Position numbers and translations under genes: made by a program. A DNA stretch of 64,000 bases from contig NZJX01000002.1 in assembly GCA_002692065.1 (NCBI GenBank), positions 35,937-99,936 on the forward strand, given 5' to 3'. The stretch is from Flavobacteriales bacterium. Lineage in GTDB: Bacteria > Bacteroidota > Bacteroidia > Flavobacteriales > UBA7430. Each line of letters starts with the position of its first letter. The first letter of the stretch is position 1. This document shows positions 10,479-20,521 of this stretch, piece by piece. The notes beneath the pieces are model-generated. The model saw only the letters and a program-made list of their open reading frames with translations, was not told the DNA's origin and did no database searches.

Positions 10479-11569
10479 AATGATATTTTTTTTATTAATT
10501 CAACTATTTTGGAAGATGCGTTAGGTACATACATTTTTTTCATATTTTTTGAAAGAAGTTCTCTTTTATCTTTGGAGCTGATTAATTTTTCTAGTTCTCT
10601 AAATAATAATTTTTCAATATTTTCTTCCTTAACTAAAATAGTTGCTTTTCTAGATTTTAAATGTTCAGCATTTTTATTTTGATGATCTTCAGATACATTC
10701 GGTGATGGAATTAAGATAGTTGATTTACCTAATGCCATAAATTCAGATATAGCAATTGCTCCAGATCTAGAAATAACCACATCTGAGATACTTAAAATTT
10801 CATAAATACTTTTAAAAAATGGTTTAATAATTATTTTAGAATCGTAATTATCATATTTTGTAACATAATGATCGTAATATAATTCTCCAGTTTGCCAAAT
10901 TAGCTGAATATTTCTTAATTTGAACCAATCTAAATTTAATGATATTATTTCATTTATTTTTTTTGAACCTAAACTCCCTCCCAAAATTAAAACGGTAATT
11001 TTTGACGAATCAAAAGATATTTTCTTATATATAGTTTTTGATTTTGAATGAAAATTTTCAATTTCTTTTCTAATCGGATTTCCCGTAAATATTATTTTTT
11101 CTTTAGGAAAATATTTATCAAGTCCTTCATAAGCTACGCAAACGAAATTAACAAAATTTGATAAGATTCTATTGGTAATTCCAGGGTAGGAATTCTGTTC
11201 TTGAATTATAGTTGGAATTTTTAAAATAGATGCAACAAAAATAACTGGTCCAGATACATACCCCCCTGTTCCTATAACTATATTTGGTTTAAATTTTATT
11301 AAAATTATAAATGACATAATTAAACTGTGAAAAAGTTTAATGAAAAAAATAAAATTCTTAAATCTAAATTTTCTAGAAAAACCACTGATCCATAAACCTT
11401 TTATTTGATAACCACTTTCTGGAACCTTTTTCATTTCCATCATATTTTTTGCTCCAACAAATAAAAATTCACAGTTAAGTATTTTTAATTTTATTTCATT
11501 TGCAATTGAAATTGCAGGGAAAATATGTCCACCTGACCCGCCACCACAAATCAAATATTTTTTATTCAT
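10475..11569 (-). CDS. murG: UDP-GlcNAc:lipid I N-acetylglucosaminyltransferase
   Basis: MurG transfers GlcNAc to lipid I to make lipid II on the inner face of the membrane. The 364-residue product starts with the acceptor-site loop CGGGSGGHIFPA and contains VIGTGGYVSGPV, a donor-side GGSLGSKKINE and the UDP-GlcNAc site SRSGAIAISEFMALGKSTILIPSP. This is a normal GT28 layout. It overlaps ftsW by 8 bases and murC by 4. Confidence 0.96.
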   Translation of the reverse strand: MNKKYLICGGGSGGHIFPAISIANEIKLKILNCEFLFVGAKNMMEMKKVPESGYQIKGLWISGFSRKFRFKNFIFFIKLFHSLIMSFIILIKFKPNIVIGTGGYVSGPVIFVASILKIPTIIQEQNSYPGITNRILSNFVNFVCVAYEGLDKYFPKEKIIFTGNPIRKEIENFHSKSKTIYKKISFDSSKITVLILGGSLGSKKINEIISLNLDWFKLRNIQLIWQTGELYYDHYVTKYDNYDSKIIIKPFFKSIYEILSISDVVISRSGAIAISEFMALGKSTILIPSPNVSEDHQNKNAEHLKSRKATILVKEENIEKLLFRELEKLISSKDKRELLSKNMKKMYVPNASSKIVELIKKISL

Positions 11570-12695
11570 AGTTCAATTTTTTAACACTTTTACTTATACT
11601 AAGTATAATTCCTATTGAAGCACATGTAATCCATACTGAAGATCCCCCAGCACTCAATAGAGGTAAAGTTTGTCCAGTAACAGGTATTAAATTTACAGCT
11701 ACTAACATATTTAAAAATGCTTGAGAAATTATGGATAAACCCAAGCCAATTGATAGCATCAAAGCAAATTGATCTTCACATTTAACACCAATTTTTAATA
11801 CCCTATAAATAAAAAATAAGTATAATGATAAAATAATTAAAGCCCCTATTCTTCCATATTCTTCAATTATTATTGCAAAAATAAAATCTGAAGAAGATTG
11901 AGGTAAAAAATATTTTTGGATACTTTTCCCTGGTCCTTTACCCCAAACTCCACCTAAATATATTGCTTTTTTTGCCTGATTTACTTGATAATTTAATTTA
12001 TTTTTACTCGAAAAATATGAAGATATTCTTGATTCCCACGTGAAAACTCTCGAGTCTGAACTACTTATAGTTTTACTAATTTTAAAAAAAATAATAAATG
12101 AAATAATTGATGAAATTACTAATAAGAAAAAACTTTTAAAATTTAATCCCCCTACAAATATTATAATTAAACTTACCAAGAAAATTATAGCTGCGGAAGA
12201 AAAATCTGATGGAAGAATAAGGCTACAAATTATTAATATTGGTAGTAAAATTGGAATGAATGAAAATCTAATAGAATGAAGTTTATCTTTATAGTGAACA
12301 AGATTTCTTGATAAAAGCATAAATAAAGATAATTTAGCGAGTTCTGAAGGTTGAAATGTAAAACCTGCGAGTTTTATCCACCTACTTGCATTAACCCCTT
12401 CAATTTTTATATTTGTTTTAATTGAAAAAAATATCATAATTAATGAGATACAAAATATGAAATATGAAATATTATAAAAATATTTATAAGGAACAATAGC
12501 AATTAATCCCATTATTAAAAACCCGATAAATAAATGAAATAAATGTCTAAATAAATAAGATAATGAATTACCACTTTTATATGCAAAAGCTAAGTAACTT
12601 GAGGAGCTATATACCATTACAACTGAAAATATTGATAATAAACATACAATAGTCCAAATATATTTATCTCCTTTTATTAGTTTGTAAACATCCAT
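11562..12695 (-). CDS. ftsW: Peptidoglycan polymerase FtsW (SEDS family)
   Basis: FtsW is the SEDS-family glycosyltransferase that polymerises lipid II at the septum with its partner PBP. The 377-residue product has about ten membrane segments. Family hallmarks are visible: MVYSSSSYLAF near the start, RWIKLAGFTFQPSELAK, a large loop with GGVWGKGPGKS, FAIIIEEYGRIGA, and the closing LIPVTGQTLPLLSAGGSS. It is placed directly after murD with no gap and beside ftsI, murG and murC, so FtsW rather than RodA. Confidence 0.95.
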   Translation of the reverse strand: MDVYKLIKGDKYIWTIVCLLSIFSVVMVYSSSSYLAFAYKSGNSLSYLFRHLFHLFIGFLIMGLIAIVPYKYFYNISYFIFCISLIMIFFSIKTNIKIEGVNASRWIKLAGFTFQPSELAKLSLFMLLSRNLVHYKDKLHSIRFSFIPILLPILIICSLILPSDFSSAAIIFLVSLIIIFVGGLNFKSFFLLVISSIISFIIFFKISKTISSSDSRVFTWESRISSYFSSKNKLNYQVNQAKKAIYLGGVWGKGPGKSIQKYFLPQSSSDFIFAIIIEEYGRIGALIILSLYLFFIYRVLKIGVKCEDQFALMLSIGLGLSIISQAFLNMLVAVNLIPVTGQTLPLLSAGGSSVWITCASIGIILSISKSVKKLNYE

Positions 12696-14015
12696 TTATA
12701 ATAATCTTATTTGTGATTTAAATTCTCTACCTCTATGTTCATAATTAGAAAATAAATCTAAACTTGAGCAAGCAGGTGATAACAAAACTATATCACCCTT
12801 TGAAGATAGTTGATAAGCTAAAAGGACTGCATCCTTCATAGACTTAGCCTCATCAATTTTTTTAACAACATTTTCAAATTCATTAATAATCTTGGTATTA
12901 TTTTTTCCTAAACATATAATTGACTTAACCTTCTCTTTAACTAATGGAACTAGATCTGAATAATCATTACCTTTGTCAACTCCACCACAAATCCAAATAA
13001 TTGGTTTATTCATTGAATTAATAGCATACCAGGCTGAATTAACATTTGTAGCTTTTGAATCATTTATATAAGTAACTCCATAAACATTTAAAACCACTTC
13101 TAATCTATGTTCCATTTTATCAAAACTTGATAAACAATCTCTTATAATTTGATTATTAATATTTAATATTTTAGATGTAATTCCTGCTGCCATGGAATTA
13201 TAGATATTATGCCTTCCTTGAAGGGCTAGTTCATGAATTGTCATAGTAAATTTTTGTTTATTTATATTAATTTTAATTTCGTCATTTGATATAAATGCTA
13301 TATCATTTATTGATTTTTCGCCATAAGAAATAATCTTTGCTTTGATAAAATTTATTTCTCTTTTAATTAATTTATCTTCATTCCAAAAAATAAAGTAATC
13401 TGAATTTGATTGATTTTTAGTGATCTTTAACTTGGATTTTAGGTAGTTTTTTATATCGAATTGATATCTATCCAAATGATCGTTAGAAACATTCAAAATA
13501 ATAGATATAAAAGGCTTAAAATCTTTAATATCGTCTAATTGAAAACTACTTACTTCTATTACCCAATATTTATAATTTCTTATTGATAGAACTCTTGAAA
13601 AACTTTTTCCAATATTACCACATAAAGAAACTTCAATATTTGAGCTTTTTAATATTTCATATATTAATTTGGATGTTGTTGTTTTACCATTGGTTCCAGT
13701 AACAGCAATTATTTTACCTTTACAATATCTATATGCATATTCAATTTCAGAAATTATTTCAATTCCTTTCTCTTTTACTTCATTAAGTAAAAGAGAATCC
13801 TTTATACCCGGACTTTTAACAACCAAATTAGAAGATAATAATAGTTCTTTATTATGACCATTCTCCTTAAAATCAAAAGAATTAGCAATTAGTTCATTTT
13901 TATACTTTTTGTTGATTTTGAATTGATCTGAAATAAAAAATTTATATCCAAGTTTTTTACTTAATAATGCAGACCCTAAACCGCTTTCTCCAGCTCCAAG
14001 AATATATATCATCAT
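12696..14015 (-). CDS. murD: UDP-N-acetylmuramoyl-L-alanine--D-glutamate ligase
   Basis: MurD adds D-Glu to UDP-MurNAc-L-Ala. The 439-residue product begins with the UDP-binding YILGAGESGLG and has the ATP loop AVTGTNGKTTTSKL (about 105-118), ILNVSNDHLDRY, NIYNSMAA and EVVLNVYGVTYINDSKATN, which is the MurD-type version of the C-terminal motif. The start overlaps the mraY stop in an ATGA arrangement. Confidence 0.96.
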   Translation of the reverse strand: MMIYILGAGESGLGSALLSKKLGYKFFISDQFKINKKYKNELIANSFDFKENGHNKELLLSSNLVVKSPGIKDSLLLNEVKEKGIEIISEIEYAYRYCKGKIIAVTGTNGKTTTSKLIYEILKSSNIEVSLCGNIGKSFSRVLSIRNYKYWVIEVSSFQLDDIKDFKPFISIILNVSNDHLDRYQFDIKNYLKSKLKITKNQSNSDYFIFWNEDKLIKREINFIKAKIISYGEKSINDIAFISNDEIKININKQKFTMTIHELALQGRHNIYNSMAAGITSKILNINNQIIRDCLSSFDKMEHRLEVVLNVYGVTYINDSKATNVNSAWYAINSMNKPIIWICGGVDKGNDYSDLVPLVKEKVKSIICLGKNNTKIINEFENVVKKIDEAKSMKDAVLLAYQLSSKGDIVLLSPACSSLDLFSNYEHRGREFKSQIRLL

Positions 14016-15217
14016 CTTAATTTTAAAATTAAAAAACTAAGTATTGCTAATATTACAGCCAAAATCCAAAATCTTGTTACAATTTTGCTTTCGTGAATTC
14101 CTTTTAATTGAAAATGGTGATGCAATGGTGACATAAGAAATATTCTCTTCCCTTTACCAAACTTCTTTCTAGAATATTTAAAATATAGTACTTGAATTAT
14201 TACTGATATACTTTCAATAAAAAAAACACCACAGAATATTGGAATTAAAAGTTCCTTTCTAATAGCAATGGAAAAAACTGCAATAATTCCTCCAATAGAC
14301 AAACTACCTGTATCTCCCATAAAAATTTGGGCAGGATATGAATTATACCATAAAAATCCTATACATGATCCAACAAATGAACTCATAAAAATTACAAGTT
14401 CCTCTGAATAAGGAATGAACATAATATTTAAATAATCTGAAAAAACAAGATTACTAGATACATATGCATATAATGCAAGTACTAATCCAATAATTGCTGA
14501 AATACCGGGAGCTAATCCATCCATTCCGTCAGTCAAATTTGAAGCGTTTGAAACAGCTGAAATAATAAATATTACAATTGGAATAAATATAATCCATGAC
14601 CATTTCTCTGGTTCATTTATTAAAAAACTTATAAGATCTGAATAATTCAACTCATTATTTTTGAAAAATGGAATAGTTGTAATTGAAGATTTTACATATG
14701 TATTTAGTCCATTGCCTAAATTATCTATTGATTTTGAAGTTTTCACTAAAACATCTGAATGAAAATGCAAAATAGAACCTACTACACATCCTAATATTAC
14801 TTGTCCAATAATTTTAAACTTAGCAGCTAAGCCTTTTTTATTTTTCTTAAAAACTTTAATATAATCATCAATAAAACCAATCAAACCCAACCAAATAGTA
14901 GTAATTACCATCAATAATATATATATGTTGTTTATCTTACATATTAAAATAGTTGGAATTAAAATTGATATTATTATTATGAACCCCCCCATGGTAGGTG
15001 TCCCTTTTTTTTTATTTTCACCTTTTAATCCCAACTCTCTAATTTGGTCATCAACTTGATATTTTTTTAATATTTTAATTATATAACCTCCAAGAAATAG
15101 TGATATTAGTAATGAGATCATTAAGGCTAATGAAGCTCTGAAAGATATATATTCAAAAACTCCAATTCCTGGTATATCATAAATTTTATTAATATAATTG
15201 ATTAGATAATACAACAT
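14012..15217 (-). CDS. mraY: Phospho-N-acetylmuramoyl-pentapeptide transferase
   Basis: MraY joins UDP-MurNAc-pentapeptide to undecaprenyl phosphate to form lipid I. The 401-residue membrane protein has the PTMGG motif, a cytoplasmic loop with GFIDDYIKV, the catalytic NASNLTDGMDGLA, FMGDTGSLSIGG, and the MSPLHHHFQLKG signature near the C-terminus. It is longer than E. coli MraY owing to an extra loop (about 165-205), as is common in Bacteroidota. It starts 2 bases after murE ends. Confidence 0.97.
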   Translation of the reverse strand: MLYYLINYINKIYDIPGIGVFEYISFRASLALMISLLISLFLGGYIIKILKKYQVDDQIRELGLKGENKKKGTPTMGGFIIIISILIPTILICKINNIYILLMVITTIWLGLIGFIDDYIKVFKKNKKGLAAKFKIIGQVILGCVVGSILHFHSDVLVKTSKSIDNLGNGLNTYVKSSITTIPFFKNNELNYSDLISFLINEPEKWSWIIFIPIVIFIISAVSNASNLTDGMDGLAPGISAIIGLVLALYAYVSSNLVFSDYLNIMFIPYSEELVIFMSSFVGSCIGFLWYNSYPAQIFMGDTGSLSIGGIIAVFSIAIRKELLIPIFCGVFFIESISVIIQVLYFKYSRKKFGKGKRIFLMSPLHHHFQLKGIHESKIVTRFWILAVILAILSFLILKLR

Positions 15218-15219
15218 AA

Positions 15220-16674
15220 TTAACTTTTATTTAGATTCAAAATAACATCATAATCACTAAAAGGAATTTTCAACCCATTCCTTTCTTGGAATTTTTCGTG
15301 ACCTTTGCCAGCAATGAGAATAATATCCCCTGATTTACAATTCGATATTCCCATTAATATTGCTTGATATCTATCTTGTTCAACTTTTACTTTATTTAAT
15401 TCTTTACTGTTAAGATTATATTTCATATCATTAATTATATCCTCAGGGTTTTCGTATCTGGGGTTATCAGAAGTAAAAATTACACAATCTGACCATTTAC
15501 ATGACTCTTTTCCCATAATTGATCTTTTTCCTTTATCTCTATCACCCCCACATCCAATAACTGTAGTTAATTTTGCACTGATTTTCTTAATTTTATAGAT
15601 TGTTTTATATATATTAACTAATGCATCAGGTGTATGAGCATAATCAATAATTGATATTATACCTTTATTTAGTTTATGGCACTGAAACCTTCCATCGATA
15701 TTTTTCAATGTTGATAAATTTGTAAGAGTTCTAGATGATTCTTGATCTAATTCTATTGCTGCTGCATATGTTAATAATAAATTCCTCGCATTATGTTCAC
15801 CAATTAAACTTGAGTAAAAATCTTTATTGTCAATTTTTAAACATAATCCATCAAAGCTATTTTCAATAATTTTTAAATGGTAATCAGCAATAGAATTTAT
15901 AGCAAATGTTTTCACATTTGACTTTGAATGATAAACCATTGTCTTTCCATGAATATCATCACAATTTATTATTGAAACTGAACTTGATGATAAGTCATCA
16001 AAAAAGCTTTTTTTTGTCAAGATGTAATTATCAAAAGTTTTATGATAATCTAAATGGTCTCGACTTATATTTGTGAATAATCCTAAATCAAAATTTAAAG
16101 CATGTACTCTATTTTGTTTTATTGCATGAGAACTAACTTCCATAAAACAATATTTACATTTCTGATCTACCATTAGTCTCAGCATTTTATTAATCTCAAT
16201 TGCATCAGGAGTAGTGTATTTTGATGGGTATTCATTATCATTTATTTTATTTACTATAGTCGAAAGAAGTCCAACTTTGTAATCAAAAGAAATGAATAAA
16301 TCAAATAATAAATTAACCACAGTTGTCTTACCATTTGTTCCAGTTACTCCAATTAACTTAATTTCATCTGAAGGATTATTATAAAAATTTGATGCAATAA
16401 CCGATAATGCCTTTGTTGAATTTTTAACTTTGATATATGTAATATTTTCATCAATTGATTTAGGATAATACTCACATACTACAGAAATTGAACCAAGTTT
16501 TATTGAATTTGAAATAAAATCATGTCCATCTAATATATTTCCCTTTAATGCAACGAAAAGTGAGTCTTTTTTTGTTTTTTTTGAGTTAAAACAAATATTA
16601 GATATAGCAATATTTGTATCACCTTTAATTTCAATCAATTCAACTTTATATAAAATATCTTTTAATAACTTCAT
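15220..16674 (-). CDS. murE: UDP-MurNAc-tripeptide ligase (meso-diaminopimelate adding)
   Basis: MurE adds the third residue of the stem peptide. The 484-residue product has VTGTNGKTTVVNLLF, the MEVSSHAIKQNRV stretch, the carbamylated-Lys region around HNARNLL, and SDNPRYENP. DNPR is the motif that in studied MurE enzymes selects meso-diaminopimelate over lysine, so the wall should be mDAP-type. The start is the ATG at 16674, overlapping the ftsI TGA (TGATG); the preceding TTG at 16677 is not needed. Confidence 0.96.
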   Translation of the reverse strand: MKLLKDILYKVELIEIKGDTNIAISNICFNSKKTKKDSLFVALKGNILDGHDFISNSIKLGSISVVCEYYPKSIDENITYIKVKNSTKALSVIASNFYNNPSDEIKLIGVTGTNGKTTVVNLLFDLFISFDYKVGLLSTIVNKINDNEYPSKYTTPDAIEINKMLRLMVDQKCKYCFMEVSSHAIKQNRVHALNFDLGLFTNISRDHLDYHKTFDNYILTKKSFFDDLSSSSVSIINCDDIHGKTMVYHSKSNVKTFAINSIADYHLKIIENSFDGLCLKIDNKDFYSSLIGEHNARNLLLTYAAAIELDQESSRTLTNLSTLKNIDGRFQCHKLNKGIISIIDYAHTPDALVNIYKTIYKIKKISAKLTTVIGCGGDRDKGKRSIMGKESCKWSDCVIFTSDNPRYENPEDIINDMKYNLNSKELNKVKVEQDRYQAILMGISNCKSGDIILIAGKGHEKFQERNGLKIPFSDYDVILNLNKS

Positions 16675-18704
16675 CAAATTAGTGTTATCATTATTGTATC
16701 ATTTAAATTAAAATTATCTCCTACAGAGAGTGATTGACTCTCTACAATCCCATTTCCATTTGATTTAACTGTTAAGCCTGAGTTCTCAAGTATATATATG
16801 GCATCCATTTTATTCATTCCTATTACACTTGGAATATTTTTTTCATTAATTTTTGATTTGACTATATTGAAATTTTCAATATTGAATTCATTAATAAAAT
16901 CATTATTTTTATTTTTCAGTAATTTATTAATGATTTGAAAAAACAATTTTTTGTCTTTAAATACTTTTCGATTACTAGGTAAAATTATTTCTCTGGAAAA
17001 AAGTAAATCTCTAACTTCAGCAAATACTGGAGCCGCAACAACATTCCCATAAAATCCAATATTTACATCAGGCTTATTTACAAGAACCATACACGAATAT
17101 TTTGGAGATTCCGCTGGAAAAAATCCAACAAATGATGACCTATATTCATTTGAATAAGATCCATCTTTTGCAATTTTAGTTGTACCTGTTTTTCCAGCAC
17201 AAGAATTTACTTCTGAAAATATATTACTAGCAGTTCCGTCTTCTACAACTTCAATCAAAAAATTTTTTAAAACTTTTAAAGTTTCTTTAGAACATATCTG
17301 ACTTATCAAGACGTTTTTCTGCTTTTCATATTCTAATTTCTGACCGTTTTGAATTTTTTGAACAATATATGGTTGAACCATATTTCCATCATTTGCAATT
17401 GAATTATAAAAAGTTAATAGCTGTAGTGGTGAAATTTGAATTTCATATCCAAAAGCCATCCAAGGTAAAGAAACTTTTGACCATGTTGAATGAGAACTAT
17501 TTTTTAAATAACTAACTTCTTGTCCTATTAAATCAAAATTTAAATTTATATTAACCCCAATTTTTTTTAATTCATTAACAAATAAATCTGGATCATCTTT
17601 AAAGCCCTCGTTAATTATTTTTGAGACCCCAATATTAGATGATAGTTTAAAAATATCTGAAAGAGATAGTACTCCATGTCCACCTTGCTTGTAGTTAGAA
17701 TCATACATGTATCTGTCATAAAATTTATATCTACCATTTCCTGTATCAACTTTACTCAACGTATCAACAATCTTATTTTCTAATGCAATTAATAATGATG
17801 CTAATTTAAATGTTGATCCAGGCTCATAATTTGAACCTATAGCATGGTTATAGTATTCTTTATAAATATTAAATGAGGATTTATTTAAACTTGACATAGC
17901 TTTAATTGCTCCAGATTTAACCTCCATAACAATAATTACACCACTTTCAGCATTATATTTTTTGAGAGTTTTAATTAATGCTCTGTGAGCTATATCTTGA
18001 AATCTAATATCAATAGTTGAAAAAATATCATATCCTATTTTTGGTTCTATATCATATTTATTTGAAATAGGTTTCCATATTCCATTATTTATTTTCTGCA
18101 TCATTTGTTTCCCAGGAATACCCTTTAAAAAATTATCATAAGATTTTTCAATCCCAACATCTTTATTATTTCGTCCATAGCCAATTACCCTTTCACATAA
18201 TTTTCCAAATGGTCTAATTCTTTCAATATTTCTTGAGTAAATTAATCCCCCTTTAAATCTTCCACTTGAAAAAATGGGAAAACTTTTAATTTGCTTAAGT
18301 TCACTGTAACTTAAACCAGATTTTATTTTTAAATATTTCTTTTTATTTTCCCTTGCTTCCAATAATAACTTCTCATAATCATAACTAGTTTTATCAGCAA
18401 GTAATTCAGAAAGATCTCTTGCTAGATCCTTGTAATTTTTAAAAAATAATGAATCATTTGGTACAGTAGAATCAAAAGCAATTGTAAAGAATGGTACTGA
18501 AGTGGCCAACAAATCTCCATTAATATCAAAAATATTACCTCTTTGAGGAGGTATTTCCTTAAATTTTATAGTTGAAGGATAAATATTTTCTAATTCTGAG
18601 TCTCCTTGAATAGATATAATTCTAAGTATTATAATATTTGCAATAAATACTATTAAAATACTTATGAACATAACTCTGTAAAAGATTTTCTTTTTTTCAG
18701 TCAT
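16674..18704 (-). CDS. ftsI: Septal penicillin-binding protein FtsI (PBP3) with PASTA domain
   Basis: A class B transpeptidase that cross-links septal peptidoglycan. The 676-residue product has one N-terminal membrane segment (about 10-30) and a PBP dimerisation region with PPQRGNIFDINGD. The transpeptidase carries EPGSTFKLAS (catalytic Ser297, Lys300), an SSN box and AGKTGTTK. A single PASTA domain ends the chain (IPSVIGMNKMDAIYILENSG, about 620-676). I use the ATG at 18704; a TTG three codons earlier is less likely. It overlaps ftsL by 8 bases and murE by 1, and FtsW is encoded in the same operon. Confidence 0.96.
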   Translation of the reverse strand: MTEKKKIFYRVMFISILIVFIANIIILRIISIQGDSELENIYPSTIKFKEIPPQRGNIFDINGDLLATSVPFFTIAFDSTVPNDSLFFKNYKDLARDLSELLADKTSYDYEKLLLEARENKKKYLKIKSGLSYSELKQIKSFPIFSSGRFKGGLIYSRNIERIRPFGKLCERVIGYGRNNKDVGIEKSYDNFLKGIPGKQMMQKINNGIWKPISNKYDIEPKIGYDIFSTIDIRFQDIAHRALIKTLKKYNAESGVIIVMEVKSGAIKAMSSLNKSSFNIYKEYYNHAIGSNYEPGSTFKLASLLIALENKIVDTLSKVDTGNGRYKFYDRYMYDSNYKQGGHGVLSLSDIFKLSSNIGVSKIINEGFKDDPDLFVNELKKIGVNINLNFDLIGQEVSYLKNSSHSTWSKVSLPWMAFGYEIQISPLQLLTFYNSIANDGNMVQPYIVQKIQNGQKLEYEKQKNVLISQICSKETLKVLKNFLIEVVEDGTASNIFSEVNSCAGKTGTTKIAKDGSYSNEYRSSFVGFFPAESPKYSCMVLVNKPDVNIGFYGNVVAAPVFAEVRDLLFSREIILPSNRKVFKDKKLFFQIINKLLKNKNNDFINEFNIENFNIVKSKINEKNIPSVIGMNKMDAIYILENSGLTVKSNGNGIVESQSLSVGDNFNLNDTIMITLI

Positions 18705-19038
18705 ATTTATCAAAATTTATTCGATAAATGGTATCGTTTGTTTCTACTAAATCTATTCTTGAGACTGATTTTGATACATTTGAAAAAGAACTCAATGAAG
18801 ATAAAGAAATTCTTAAGTTTATATGATTTGATTTTAAATCTATAATATCTTTATTAAGTCTGTCCAGATAATTTATTTTTTGATCAAATTTATGTGAACT
18901 GAAAATTATAACTAAAAATAAAAATGACATAAAAATTAGAAATTGCCATGATAAAGAAATAAATTTTGAATTTAATTCGATATTTAGTTTTTGACCATAT
19001 AACATATTTTTAAAAAAAAATTTTATTAAATGTTTCAT
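18697..19038 (-). CDS. ftsL: FtsL-like division protein
   Basis: A 113-residue bitopic protein with one membrane segment (FLIFMSFLFLVIIFSS, about 33-48). The periplasmic part is predicted to be helical and coiled-coil-like (FDQKINYLDRLNKDIIDLKSNHINL), as in FtsL. The sequence is too divergent for a motif-based call. Identification rests on size, topology and position between rsmH and ftsI. It overlaps rsmH by 4 bases. Confidence 0.8.
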   Translation of the reverse strand: MKHLIKFFFKNMLYGQKLNIELNSKFISLSWQFLIFMSFLFLVIIFSSHKFDQKINYLDRLNKDIIDLKSNHINLRISLSSLSSFSNVSKSVSRIDLVETNDTIYRINFDKYD

Positions 19039-19940
19039 ATTCTTTCAGCTATCCTTAATTTTGCACTTCTTGATCTACTATTGTTAAATAATTCTTTATT
19101 TGAAGGAGTAATTGGTTTTTTATTAATTTTTTTAAATAAGGGTATAGGATTTCCATAAAAATCCTTATCAACTTCACCATCAAACTTTCCATTTTTAATA
19201 ATATTTTTTACTAATCTATCCTCTAAAGAATGATATGATATAACTACCAATCTACCTCCTATTTTAATTAAATTTATAGATTGTTTTAACATCTGTTTTA
19301 AAGAATTTATTTCATCATTTACTTCAATTCTTATTGCTTGAAATAATTTTGCTAAAAACTTATTTTCTTTTTTCTGTTCATAAGTATTTTTGAGAATTTC
19401 TTTTAATTGATTGACATATTTTATAGGATTTTCAATTCTATAATCACATATTTTCTCAGATATATTTTTTGAATTTCTTAAATCTCCATAAATCTTAAAT
19501 ATTCTCTGTAAATCTTTTTTTTCATAATTATTTAGAATATTAACTGCATTAATTGGATTATCTGTATTCATTCTCATATCAATTTTTGAATTAAATCTTG
19601 TTGAAAAACCTCTTTCTGGTTTATCAAATTGATAAGATGATACACCTAAATCAGCTATTAGTCCGTCAATTTTATCTACTCCATAAGACTTCAGAACTTG
19701 ACTCAAATATTTAAAATTCATATTAATTAATGTTAGACTATCATTATTGATTTTATTAGATATAGCCATTTTATCTTGATCAAAAGAAAATAGATGCCCT
19801 CCATTAATTCTTGATAATATTTGATTTGAGTGTCCTCCTCCTCCATATGTTACATCAACATAAACTCCCAAAGGATTAATATTAAGACCATTAATACTTT
19901 CATCCAACATAACAGGAATATGAAATCTATTTTTCATCAT
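19035..19940 (-). CDS. rsmH: 16S rRNA (cytosine(1402)-N4)-methyltransferase RsmH
   Basis: RsmH (MraW) methylates C1402 in the ribosomal P site. The 301-residue product begins FHIPVMLDESI and has VDVTYGGGGHSNQIL (SAM-binding loop), FSFDQDKMA, DGLIADLGVSSYQFD, GFSTRFNSKIDMRM, LAKLFQAIRIEVNDE, and VVISYHSLEDRLVK near the end. The first codon could be either of two adjacent ATGs (19940 or 19937). It overlaps mraZ by 14 bases. Confidence 0.96.
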   Translation of the reverse strand: MMKNRFHIPVMLDESINGLNINPLGVYVDVTYGGGGHSNQILSRINGGHLFSFDQDKMAISNKINNDSLTLINMNFKYLSQVLKSYGVDKIDGLIADLGVSSYQFDKPERGFSTRFNSKIDMRMNTDNPINAVNILNNYEKKDLQRIFKIYGDLRNSKNISEKICDYRIENPIKYVNQLKEILKNTYEQKKENKFLAKLFQAIRIEVNDEINSLKQMLKQSINLIKIGGRLVVISYHSLEDRLVKNIIKNGKFDGEVDKDFYGNPIPLFKKINKKPITPSNKELFNNSRSRSAKLRIAERI

Positions 19941-20391
19941 TTCTATTTATTTTACCCATTACAGATTCAGCCATATTCGAAAAATTAACAGATTGATTTT
20001 TTATTAATATCTCATATTGCTTCTTATCCCATATTTCTATTATATCGCCTACAGCAGCTAATATTACATCTTTATTAATTGATGCAAAGTTTATAAGATC
20101 TTTTGGTATTTGTATTCTGGACATTTTATCAGATTTGACTAATCTAACTCCTGATGTAAATAATCTAATAAAATCATTATTTTCTTTAATGAATCTATTT
20201 AAATTATTTATCTCTTTCATAGTCTTGCCCCATTTATCTAGTGTATGAATTTCTAAACATTGATTAAAAATTGATCTTTTTAAAATCAAGCCCTTTTTAA
20301 ATTCCTCAATTTGCTTTTTTAATCCAACAGGGAGTAATATTCTACCTTTAGAATCCGCTTTACATTCATACATTCCTGCTAAACTATCCAT
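19927..20391 (-). CDS. mraZ: Transcriptional regulator MraZ
   Basis: MraZ is a DNA-binding protein of the SpoVT/AbrB fold that usually represses its own dcw operon. The 154-residue product has two copies of the fold, each with the family signature: CKADSKGRILLPVGLK (about 10-25) and VKSDKMSRIQIPKDL (about 85-99). It is the first gene of the dcw cluster. Three 10-bp boxes and a -7 element lie directly upstream (20408-20445), so autoregulation is likely. Confidence 0.94.
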   Translation of the reverse strand: MDSLAGMYECKADSKGRILLPVGLKKQIEEFKKGLILKRSIFNQCLEIHTLDKWGKTMKEINNLNRFIKENNDFIRLFTSGVRLVKSDKMSRIQIPKDLINFASINKDVILAAVGDIIEIWDKKQYEILIKNQSVNFSNMAESVMGKINRNDEK

Positions 20392-20407
20392 ATAAAATTA
20401 ATTTATA

Positions 20408-20415
20408 CAAATATA
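20408..20415 (-). promoter_or_regulatory. -7 promoter element of the dcw operon
   Basis: On the minus strand this reads TATATTTG, a perfect match to the Bacteroidota -7 consensus TAnnTTTG, 16 bases before the mraZ ATG. The region where a -33 element would sit is occupied by the MraZ boxes. No separate convincing -33 motif is seen. Confidence 0.7.
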
Positions 20416-20445
20416 TACCACTTTTTACCACTTTTTACCACTTTG
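20416..20445 (-). promoter_or_regulatory. MraZ operator: three GTGGT boxes at 10-bp spacing
   Basis: On the minus strand, GTGGT occurs three times separated by exactly five A-rich bases (unit AAAAGTGGTA). Each copy is one helical turn from the next, and the last box ends one base before the -7 element. Known MraZ sites in other bacteria are three or more (A)GTGG-type or TGGG-type boxes at 10-bp spacing near the mraZ promoter, so the match in sequence, spacing and place is strong. Bound MraZ would cover the -10 to -40 region. Confidence 0.85.
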
Positions 20446-20521
20446 TTAATAACTTTATTTTTTTTTTTTATTTCGTAAAAAAAAATTATTGAATCATTTA
20501 ATTACTATTTTAGATTTTATT

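Noticed and set aside
20416..20445. CRISPR-like short repeats
   Set aside because: Units are 10 bp with no spacers; they fit MraZ boxes.
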